From Ignavibacteriota bacterium (GTDB lineage Bacteria; Bacteroidota; Ignavibacteria; UBA10030; SZUA-254): 36,193 bases of DNA. Shown here piece after piece: positions 25,487 through 32,074 of the stretch (within the stretch, counting starts at the first letter, position 1; each line of letters starts with the position of its first letter). The position numbers were made by a program, and so were the translations under genes. The notes beneath the pieces were generated by a model, which was given only the letters and a program-made list of their open reading frames with translations, was not told the DNA's origin and searched no databases. The stretch spans positions 1-36,193 of the forward strand of contig JACQVI010000127.1 in NCBI GenBank assembly GCA_016209795.1, given 5' to 3'.

Positions 25487-25528
25487 TTTGGCGCATGTCA
25501 ACAGATCGATTTTCTTCACGCCAAACGG
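25484..25528. repeat. Perfect 10-bp inverted repeat upstream of paralogue 1
   Basis: CCGTTTGGCG (25484-25493) and CGCCAAACGG (25519-25528), 25 bases apart, abutting the conserved leader. It is absent upstream of paralogue 2. It could be a stem in a transcript, an operator, or part of a degenerate attC-like site. Confidence 0.6.
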
Positions 25529-25616
25529 TATGGAACGAGCACAACTGATTCTGAACTGAGTTCTAACATAGCCTATCAAAAGAGCAAGTGTCGTGGTTTT
25601 GCTGTTGTGTCCCGTA

Positions 25617-26798
25617 CTACCTGATTGACTGTTGGTTCTCGATTTGCTTAGATAAATCGTAGCCAAAGAACTTCTTGTATAGCGAAGCATATTCCTGGAC
25701 AGCATTGTTAAGCGACTCTTGTGCCTCTTCATATCGCTCCCAGTAGTGATCATCCATCCCATCACGAGCAATGAGAGACCTGTAGTACGACAATAGATTC
25801 GTCAACATTAGCTGATCAAACGTTGCGATGCCTTCTGTTCTGTCGGCAATTCTCTGGAAGTCACTTGGAGTAAAACTCAGCGACCATCGTTCCGGAGTTG
25901 TCTCGTCATAAATCTCCCGCATTCCAGTGTGGATCCTCCTCATTACGCCGACAAGCACAGAGTCCTTATGACGGTAGAGAGGAATCGCACCCTCTACGAC
26001 CTTAAGATTCGTGCGATAGTCTTGAACAGTGCTTGGTTCAGAAATGAACTGCGCCCACAGCTTCTCATTTTGGTCAGTGAAATCTTTCAGATGGCTCTGC
26101 AATGCGCCAGCCTCGGTTTGGATTACTCCGGCAATTCTCTGATCCTGAGTCGGAATGAAGTATGCAACAATGGGAGTAATGAATACCGCAAGGAGAAAAG
26201 CTATAGCACCGGAATAGAGCGAGCGACGCCAAAGTACCTTGACCCTTTTGAAGTACTTCTTGCGGAAAAGGAAATAGACGAAAAGTGCGAGAGCAACGGC
26301 AAACAATTGGAGTACACCTTGATAGAGTCCGTATTTATCATATGCTTTTTCCACACCCTTGAACGTTAGTCCAAACAGAATGTACCAGCCCCATCCCCAA
26401 ACGGGAGCTTTGTATGCAAGAAACAGTGTGAAAAGGATGAGTGTAGACACTCCAATGAGAGTGCCAGTCAATCCGATCTGAGATGGTGACGCGGCAAGCA
26501 CAACCAACATTAGCAATGAGAACGAGCCACCGATGATAAGAATCGTGATCTGAGCCTTGGTTAGATTTCTCCACCAACTTTTTTTGATAGGCGGGGGTAA
26601 ATCTTGACTCATTAAAGCAGGCGCTGGTTGAGGTTTCTCAATCGCCGGAGACTTCGGTTGTTCTTTGAGAGCAACGTCGATCAACTTCTTCAGCTCAGAT
26701 GTTTCGCCTTTTGCAAGTTTGGAAAGATCGAAGCCACAATTGTCGCAGAACTTCTGGTCTTGAAGTCGGATACTCTTACCGCAATGTGGGCAGAACAT
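25617..26798 (-). CDS. Zinc-ribbon membrane protein, paralogue 2
   Basis: 393 residues from ATG 26798 (GAAAGGTG upstream; GTG 26807 is the alternative). N-terminus MFCPHCGKSIRLQDQKFCDNCGFDLSKLAKGETSELKKLIDVALK matches paralogue 1 over its first 45 residues. It has about five membrane segments (ITILIIGGSFSLLMLVVLAA, IGLTGTLIGVSTLILFTLFLAY, GWGWYILFGLTF, VLQLFAVALALFVYFLF, SGAIAFLLAVFITPIVAYFI). The C-terminal 180 residues are helical (AGALQSHLKDFTDQNEKLWAQF ... ESLNNAVQEYASLYKKFFGYDL) and unrelated to the C-terminus of paralogue 1. So the pair shares a zinc-ribbon/linker/membrane chassis and differs in the C-terminal module, as sensor or effector families do. Function unknown. Confidence 0.72.
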   Translation of the reverse strand: MFCPHCGKSIRLQDQKFCDNCGFDLSKLAKGETSELKKLIDVALKEQPKSPAIEKPQPAPALMSQDLPPPIKKSWWRNLTKAQITILIIGGSFSLLMLVVLAASPSQIGLTGTLIGVSTLILFTLFLAYKAPVWGWGWYILFGLTFKGVEKAYDKYGLYQGVLQLFAVALALFVYFLFRKKYFKRVKVLWRRSLYSGAIAFLLAVFITPIVAYFIPTQDQRIAGVIQTEAGALQSHLKDFTDQNEKLWAQFISEPSTVQDYRTNLKVVEGAIPLYRHKDSVLVGVMRRIHTGMREIYDETTPERWSLSFTPSDFQRIADRTEGIATFDQLMLTNLLSYYRSLIARDGMDDHYWERYEEAQESLNNAVQEYASLYKKFFGYDLSKQIENQQSIR

Positions 26799-26863
26799 GT
26801 TGATCACCTTTCAAGTTGCTAGATAGTATGGTGCACAGCGTTCGGCGTGTTTACGCCGTGCCG
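26788..26863 (-). repeat. 76-base conserved leader, copy 2
   Basis: Partner of 25411-25486: four substitutions, no gaps. Ends at the same GTGCCG, where the two upstream regions diverge abruptly, marking the edge of the duplicated segment. Confidence 0.85.
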
Positions 26864-26873
26864 CAAGTGCAAT

Positions 26874-26888
26874 GTTGTATGCAATCTT
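26874..26888 (+). repeat. Inverted repeat flanking the protease gene, left arm
   Basis: GTTGTATGCAATCTT. Its inverted copy, AAGATTGCATATAAC at 27761-27775, differs at one of 15 positions. The arms sit 14 bases after the protease stop and 54 bases before its start, as the cassette ends of an integron unit would. Confidence 0.7.
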
Positions 26889-26902
26889 TTCCTTAAAAAA
26901 GT

Positions 26903-27706
26903 TTAAGGTAATTTATCAAATATAGGCCTTAAATAGGAAGCTTTCCACAAGGCGCCGTATACATTAAAGGCATGCGAGTAAGCAAAAACACCTATAAACG
27001 CTGAATTACCTCTTACAAAAGCAGATCTTCCATCTTTAAGAGTAACTACTTCATTGCTCATGAAATAAACTGGAGATCCAGACATGCCGGGAAAAGTAAT
27101 GGCATCTACCCAAATAATAGGTTTGCCATCTTGATCAAAGTCGGGTTCTGATGCTAGTAGCCCAGACTTCCATATTGGAAATTCAGAATTACTTTTTAAT
27201 CCTAAAGGGAAACCTAAAATGAATACTCTGTCTGTAGGAGTAATTAGGACACTATCATAAGCTGATGAATGATAATTAACAGGATAAAAACTAACACCTA
27301 AAGTGTCTTTCAAAGGTAATTCAATTACATCAACCATTTCCTTATTAATGTTATTTTGATACCACAATGAGTTTCCAGATTTGTCTAACAGTGGTTCTGT
27401 TTTTATTACATAATTTCCCAGTTTGTTTGCATGATGTGCAATAACGATTCTATTAGGTGCAATAGGTCGTGTAGAATCTAGCCATTGATTGTTAATAGGG
27501 TTCTTTTTTGTGACTACATGGTAATTTGTAACAAGATAATATTGAGTTTTTGATTTGATGACAAATCCCGTTGCATTACCAAGTTTAGAGCTATCTCGGT
27601 AAACTTCTATGTAGAGACTTTGAAGCGACTCTAGTTTAGTTATAGTCTTTACAGTCTGCGTTGATGAAGAAAAATGTAGTGTTAAGAACAAAAAAATAAA
27701 AAACAT
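26903..27706 (-). CDS. Exported trypsin-like serine protease
   Basis: 267 residues from ATG 27706. A short signal peptide (FFIFLFLTLHFSSSTQT) is followed by a chymotrypsin/HtrA-like domain with a full triad: His63 in VTNYHVVT, Asp126 in MVDVIELPL and Ser209 in FPGMSGSPVYF. There is no PDZ domain and no anchor, so it would be a soluble periplasmic or secreted protease, or a binding relative of one. Base use is visibly AT-richer than the neighbours and the leader lacks a Shine-Dalgarno, both consistent with acquisition. It is bounded by a 14/15 inverted repeat and an attC-like hairpin upstream, which suggest a mobile cassette. Target unknown. Confidence 0.87.
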   Translation of the reverse strand: MFFIFLFLTLHFSSSTQTVKTITKLESLQSLYIEVYRDSSKLGNATGFVIKSKTQYYLVTNYHVVTKKNPINNQWLDSTRPIAPNRIVIAHHANKLGNYVIKTEPLLDKSGNSLWYQNNINKEMVDVIELPLKDTLGVSFYPVNYHSSAYDSVLITPTDRVFILGFPLGLKSNSEFPIWKSGLLASEPDFDQDGKPIIWVDAITFPGMSGSPVYFMSNEVVTLKDGRSAFVRGNSAFIGVFAYSHAFNVYGALWKASYLRPIFDKLP

Positions 27707-27760
27707 TTTATAATCAACTGATTTAGGGTAAACATATTTATAGATTATTCAGTGCTATAC

Positions 27761-27830
27761 AAGATTGCATATAACGGGGCGCAGGAAGTATCCCGACAAG
27801 TCGGGACGAGCGAGTCCATTCTTTAGTGTC
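27761..27830 (-). repeat. Possible third attC-like site end (element E), with right arm of the protease inverted repeat
   Basis: Minus strand: hairpin TCCCGAC-TT-GTCGGGA (27806-27791) then GCGCCCCGTTATATGC, whose GTTATAT (27775-27769) resembles an attC R' box and the GTTATAC of element A. The matching R'' box upstream (near 27830) is weak, so this is less certain than A and B. Confidence 0.4.
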
Positions 27831-28092
27831 TATTAGTTTCGGTTGAATTGATAACTTTGATATAACTATTCAAAAGCCAGTATGCTCTATCGGAATGCTC
27901 TCGCCTCAATCTACCTCACAAATGGAATATAAAACTCTCTTGCGAGAATATCAAGTATTATTCGAAAATCCAGTGCCGGCATTCAATAAGAGACATGGGT
28001 GAAAATCTTTTAGCAGGGTGTTGAAAAAGTACTCATTGTCACGAACTTCTCTACGAGTCGTAGAATCTGTCCGAAAACTATCCAAAACACTC

Positions 28093-28220
28093 CCCGTCAT
28101 TCCGTCCCGCCTTTGGCGGGATTGTTCGGAATCTAAACATTGCCTTCTGAGCACAGATGCCGACCTGAAGTCCCGCAGCGCGGGATGGCGCCAAAGGCGC
28201 TCACATGTCGGCATGACGGG
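28093..28220. repeat. Nested palindromic repeat block
   Basis: Outer arms CCCGTCAT (28093-28100) and ATGACGGG (28213-28220); inside are CCCGCC-TTT-GGCGGG (near 28106-28120), ATGCCGAC/GTCGGCAT (28157-28164 with 28207-28214), TCCCGC-AGC-GCGGGA (28171-28185) and GCGCC-AAA-GGCGC (28188-28200). Four hairpins nested within one larger inverted repeat. Confidence 0.75.
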
Positions 28221-28302
28221 TAGGCTTGGTTTTCAGACACTCTCGTAGAGGCTCTCCAATAAGAAAGTATCCCGTCACACTGAGCGGAGTCGAAGGGTGG
28301 TA

Positions 28303-28461
28303 CTGTCCTAATTTCAGATTTCCTGTCATTCCGAAATGCTTTCGTTCGGTCAATGACTCGTTGAGAATCTGAACAGAGCATGCTCAAATTAGATGCTGAA
28401 CAAGAGCATTTCAGCATGACGGGGAAAGTTTTGCTTGGGCTATCAAAGTAAATTAGGACAG
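28303..28461. mobile_element. MITE-like 159-bp element with 12-bp terminal inverted repeats
   Basis: CTGTCCTAATTT (28303-28314) and AAATTAGGACAG (28450-28461) are perfect inverted repeats. Within them is a second pair of 16-base arms (28325-28340 and 28405-28420) matching at 13 positions. No coding capacity. TCGAAGGG occurs on both outer sides, so insertion into an older repeat is possible. Named MITE-like from structure only. Confidence 0.5.
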
Positions 28462-28579
28462 CACTCGAAGGGTTGTTTCTTTATCTTATTTTTCATAATT
28501 TTGCATGCATTCTAAATATCCCATTAAATAACAGGATTCTTACAACTACCCTTTTCACGAAGTGATCATTTCTGACTCG

Positions 28580-30034
28580 ATGAGCATCGTACCTGCGGAA
28601 TTAGTGGCAATAGCGCCTATAACGTTGCTAACCGCACTTTCCCTTATCGTCCTTGTCATCGAAGCATTGATGAAGCAGAGCGAAGGGGTAAGCTACGCGG
28701 TGAGTGTGGTCGGGTTGGTGATCTGTTTACTGATCTCGCTGGGAACTATCGATCTCACCGGTACAGCATTTAACCAAATGCTAACGGTTGGAGGATATGG
28801 GAGCTTGTTTTCGTCGCTCTTTGTGATCGCAGCACTCTTGACGGTGATCCTCTCACGGGATTATCTCCAGAAAGAGCATATTAACTTTGGTGAGTTTTAT
28901 CTCCTCATTCTCTTTTCAACATTAGGGATGATGCTCATGGCATACGCTGCCGATCTCATCATCATTTTCTTAGGCTTGGAATTAATGTCGATTTGTCTCT
29001 ACGTTCTTGCGGGCTTTATGCGTAAGAGGTTACTTTCCAATGAATCAGCCTTGAAGTATTTTCTGCTCGGCGCCTTTGCAACGGGATTTCTTCTCTATGG
29101 TATTGCCCTCATCTACGGTTCATCGGGCACGACAAACATTTCATACATCGTGCAGAATTTTTCTACGCTCTCTTCCTCGTCATGGCTTTGGATGGGACTT
29201 GGGTTGCTGCTGGTCGGATTTGCATTCAAGGTTGGCGCTGTGCCGTTTCACATGTGGATACCGGACGTCTATCAAGGCTCACCAACAACCGTTTCAGGGT
29301 TCATGTCGACAGGCGCAAAAGCTGCTGCCTTCGCAGCGTTTGTGCTTGTCTTTGCCCATCCATTTGAAAATGCTGAGAAGCTGAAAACAGTGCTTTCACT
29401 TCTCGCAGCAGCTTCGATGATCCTCGGAAACATCGTGGCTATCGCACAATCGAATCTGAAACGCATGCTGGCGTATTCGAGCGTCGCACATGCCGGTTAC
29501 ATGCTGATAGGCTTAGCCGCAGCAAATGAGATGGGATGGAATGGCATTTTGTTTTATCTCATATCATACACCTTTATGAACATTGGAGCGTTTGGCATTC
29601 TCTCTCTTCTTGAGCGTGAAGAAGAAAAGAATCTCACGTACGATGATTATGCCGGACTTGGAAGCAAACGACCCTTCCTCGCAGCGCTGATGTCGATTTT
29701 CATGCTCTCACTGGCAGGCATACCGCCGTTTGCCGGTTTCTTTGCAAAGTATTACATCTTTGTTGCGGCGATCAATGCAAACTTAACCTGGCTTGCCATC
29801 ATCGGTGTTCTTACAAGTGTTGTTTCGGTGTATTACTACTTGCGATTAGTAGTGATGATGTATTTTCAGGAAGGGGAGATGGTACTTGTTGAAGCGACAT
29901 CCAAAGCAAGCTCGCCTAAGTTCTTTGAACTCCGGCGAGCAAGCATGGCAGTCTTGACGATCTCTGCGTTTGCTCTGATTGAACTTGGCATTTATCCATC
30001 CACGATTCTCACAATCATCAACAATCTCCGATAA
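28580..30034 (+). CDS. nuoN: NADH-quinone oxidoreductase subunit N
   Basis: 484 residues from ATG 28580; a GTG at 28562 gives six more. No ribosome site marks either. About 14 membrane helices belonging to the antiporter-like (proton-translocating) module of complex I: the helix with ELMSICLYVLAGF, KYFLLGAFATGFLLYGIALIYG, the broken helix with FKVGAVPFHMWIPDVYQGSPTTVSGFMS, LKRMLAYSSVAHAGYMLIG and FMLSLAGIPPFAGFFAKYYIF. The key glutamate and lysines of the family (LELMS, KVGAVPFH, NLKRML) are present. NuoN is usually the last nuo gene after nuoM; here nothing of nuoL or nuoM precedes it, only a palindrome-rich region, so it is either detached or the operon is split. Confidence 0.95.
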   Translation: MSIVPAELVAIAPITLLTALSLIVLVIEALMKQSEGVSYAVSVVGLVICLLISLGTIDLTGTAFNQMLTVGGYGSLFSSLFVIAALLTVILSRDYLQKEHINFGEFYLLILFSTLGMMLMAYAADLIIIFLGLELMSICLYVLAGFMRKRLLSNESALKYFLLGAFATGFLLYGIALIYGSSGTTNISYIVQNFSTLSSSSWLWMGLGLLLVGFAFKVGAVPFHMWIPDVYQGSPTTVSGFMSTGAKAAAFAAFVLVFAHPFENAEKLKTVLSLLAAASMILGNIVAIAQSNLKRMLAYSSVAHAGYMLIGLAAANEMGWNGILFYLISYTFMNIGAFGILSLLEREEEKNLTYDDYAGLGSKRPFLAALMSIFMLSLAGIPPFAGFFAKYYIFVAAINANLTWLAIIGVLTSVVSVYYYLRLVVMMYFQEGEMVLVEATSKASSPKFFELRRASMAVLTISAFALIELGIYPSTILTIINNLR

Positions 30035-30038
30035 TCAA

Positions 30039-31625
30039 GTGGAAATCGTTGTCACATCGGCTGAGATGCGGGCATGTGACCGCTATGCTATCGAGAAGCT
30101 CAAAATCCCCGGCTTGATCTTAATGGAAAACGCCGGCAGAAGCGTTGTTGAGAGGATGGAGAAGCATTATGGCTCGCTATCTGGCAAATCGGTGATTGTC
30201 TTCTGTGGGAAAGGGAATAACGGTGGAGATGGCTTCGTTGTAGCTCGGCATCTTTACAATCGTGGTGCAAACGTCTTGATTATCATCGTTGGCAGAGCAC
30301 GTGAGATCAAAGGCGATGCGAGAGTGAATTATGAAACAATCAAAAAAATGACTCAGTCACTACCAAAGAACGACATCCGCCTGAGTCGGATTGAAGTAAC
30401 ATCAGCTAAGAAGCTGAACAAGCTCCCGCAGGCTAATTTTCTTGTTGATGCGCTCTTTGGAACGGGTTTCTCCGGCGCAGGGAGGGGTGTTTACAAGGAC
30501 GTCATCGAGAAGATGAATACGTTAGAAGGAACAAGAATAAGCATCGATATCCCCTCCGGGGTGAATGCTGACAACGGTGTAGTGGAGAACGTGGCTGTAA
30601 AGGCAAATTTGACGGTAACAATGGGCTTAAAAAAGATAGGATTGATTATTGGAAAGGGGAAAGAGCATGCTGGCGCAGTTGAAGTTGCTGATATCAGCAT
30701 GCCTCGGGAGGTTATCGAAAAGACTGCATCTCAAACGTTCATTATAAGCGTTGAAGATGTCCGTGGAGTTTTGCCCAAACGTTCCTTTGATGCACATAAA
30801 CATAGTGTCGGGAAGATATTTGTTCTTGCCGGTTCACGTGGACTCACAGGTGCAGCGGCGATGACTTCATCATCGGCAATGAAAGCCGGTGCAGGGGCTG
30901 TTATTCTTGGAACACCATCGTCCGTGTATCCTATTCTTGCCAAGAAACTTACAGAGGTCATGGTAGAGCCGTTAGACGAAACCTCAGAGGGAAGTGTTAG
31001 TCTTTCTGCTTATGAGCAAATCCAAAAGCATGTTCGTTGGGCTGATGTTGTCATTGTAGGACCCGGTCTATCACGGGACTCAGAAACTCAGCAATTAGTG
31101 TGGAAGATCGTCAGCACGATCGATAAGCCATTACTCATCGATGCAGATGGTTTGAATGCTTTAGCTGAGAATATTTTAGTGTTAAAGCGACATAAGAGCA
31201 AAGATGTTATCATCACACCTCATACAGGAGAACTCTCTCGTTTAATCGGACTTCCATCAGAGGACATTGAGCGTAACAGAGTAGAGATAGCACGCACTGT
31301 CGCAGAGCAATTCAAGCTTACACTCGTGCTCAAAGGTGCACCGACTGTCACAGCATCTGAACGTGGTGAAGTGTACATAAACTCAACGGGAAATCCCGGA
31401 ATGGCGACTGCCGGTTCTGGAGATGTTCTTGCCGGTCTGATAGGCGGGTTGTGGGCACAAGGTATGACTCGTACAGACGCGGCGTATGCCGGTGTGTTCA
31501 TTCATGGATTAGCAGGAGATATGGCACGAGATACATACGGAGAAAAAAGTCTCATGGCAATGGACATTCAAAGTTATCTTCCAGAAGCAATTCAACGTGT
31601 CGAAAGGAGTGTAGGAGCTACGTGA
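30039..31625 (+). CDS. nnr: Bifunctional NAD(P)H-hydrate epimerase / ADP-dependent dehydratase
   Basis: 528 residues from GTG 30039, four bases after the nuoN stop; the frame extends upstream into nuoN but the family starts here (EIVVTSAEMRACDRYAIEKLKIPGLILMENAG). N-terminal YjeF_N epimerase domain has VIVFCGKGNNGGDGFVVARHL and VDALFGTGFSGAGRGVYKDVIE. The C-terminal ribokinase-like dehydratase domain has VFVLAGSRGLTGAAAMTSSSAMKAGAGAV-type sequence, VVIVGPGLSRD, LLIDADGLNALAE, VIITPHTGELSRL and GNPGMATAGSGDVLAGLIGGL. Together they repair NADHX and NADPHX, damaged cofactor hydrates. The stop overlaps the next gene by four bases (GTGA). Pairing with a complex I subunit is probably incidental. 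Confidence 0.95.
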   Translation: MEIVVTSAEMRACDRYAIEKLKIPGLILMENAGRSVVERMEKHYGSLSGKSVIVFCGKGNNGGDGFVVARHLYNRGANVLIIIVGRAREIKGDARVNYETIKKMTQSLPKNDIRLSRIEVTSAKKLNKLPQANFLVDALFGTGFSGAGRGVYKDVIEKMNTLEGTRISIDIPSGVNADNGVVENVAVKANLTVTMGLKKIGLIIGKGKEHAGAVEVADISMPREVIEKTASQTFIISVEDVRGVLPKRSFDAHKHSVGKIFVLAGSRGLTGAAAMTSSSAMKAGAGAVILGTPSSVYPILAKKLTEVMVEPLDETSEGSVSLSAYEQIQKHVRWADVVIVGPGLSRDSETQQLVWKIVSTIDKPLLIDADGLNALAENILVLKRHKSKDVIITPHTGELSRLIGLPSEDIERNRVEIARTVAEQFKLTLVLKGAPTVTASERGEVYINSTGNPGMATAGSGDVLAGLIGGLWAQGMTRTDAAYAGVFIHGLAGDMARDTYGEKSLMAMDIQSYLPEAIQRVERSVGAT

Positions 31626-32029
31626 GCAATTTTACGTCGCATTTTTTCTGCTATCAATTTCCAGCAATTCTTTGGGGAATTATTATTTTTGTATTGTCTG
31701 CAATCCCTTCGAGCAAGTTTCCAGTATTTGATATTTGGGAGTATGATAAATTCATTCACGCTGGTGTTTTCTTCGTATTTGGATTATTAGTGTATCGTGC
31801 ACTTGAGCTGCGAATGACGTCTGCAAGCATAAGCTGGAATCGTATCCTTTGGTCTGTTGTCACTGTCGTGTTGTACGGACTTCTTACAGAGTTATATCAG
31901 GGATCCGTACCAGGCAGAACACTCGATCTCCGGGATGCGGTTGCTGATGCTGTTGGTGGCATCCTATCGGCAATTGTAATTTTCCTCTATACTCGAAAGA
32001 AAAGCAATGAGATGTCTTCCGAAATATAG
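31622..32029 (+). CDS. VanZ-like family membrane protein
   Basis: 135 residues from GTG 31622, overlapping the nnr stop as GTGA; the open frame further upstream runs antiparallel in sense to nnr coding and is not used. Four membrane segments: FPAILWGIIIFVLSAIPSSKFP, YDKFIHAGVFFVFGLLVYRAL, ILWSVVTVVLYGLLTELYQG and DAVADAVGGILSAIVIFLY. The motifs DKFIHAGVFFVFG, ELYQ..VPGRTLDLRDAVADAVGG are those of the VanZ-like family. The namesake gives low-level teicoplanin resistance; most members have unknown roles. Translational coupling to nnr is likely. Confidence 0.88.
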   Translation: MSNFTSHFFCYQFPAILWGIIIFVLSAIPSSKFPVFDIWEYDKFIHAGVFFVFGLLVYRALELRMTSASISWNRILWSVVTVVLYGLLTELYQGSVPGRTLDLRDAVADAVGGILSAIVIFLYTRKKSNEMSSEI

Positions 32030-32074
32030 CGGTTGGCTTTTGCTTTTTCTGAGAGAAATCTTTACTTTGATACC

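Larger units (their letters stand above)
27707..28561. other. Long non-coding stretch full of palindromes
   Basis: About 850 bases without a credible gene; small open frames here have no ribosome site and cross the palindromes. It begins with a possible attC-like end (27761-27830), then about 200 AT-rich bases, then two nested palindromic blocks (28093-28220 and 28303-28461). Phrases like CACTGAGCGGAGTCGAAGGGTG (28277-28298) are typical of dispersed repeats in related genomes. Confidence 0.6.

Noticed and set aside
25431-25530. Leader hairpins of the zinc-ribbon genes as attC sites
   Set aside because: GCCG and GTGC segments resemble element B, but no GTT-type R' box and no shared AGAAGTA core are present, so I kept them as leader repeats only.
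25411-26863. CRISPR array
   Set aside because: The repeated 76-base leader has only two copies about 1.38 kb apart, with genes between; no short regularly spaced repeats occur anywhere in the window.
28018-28417. Short open frames in the palindrome-rich region
   Set aside because: They read through hairpins, lack ribosome sites and show no protein-like pattern.
31451-31621. Upstream extension of the VanZ-like protein
   Set aside because: The extension overlaps the conserved C-terminus of nnr; the GTG at 31622 with a four-base overlap matches the family start.
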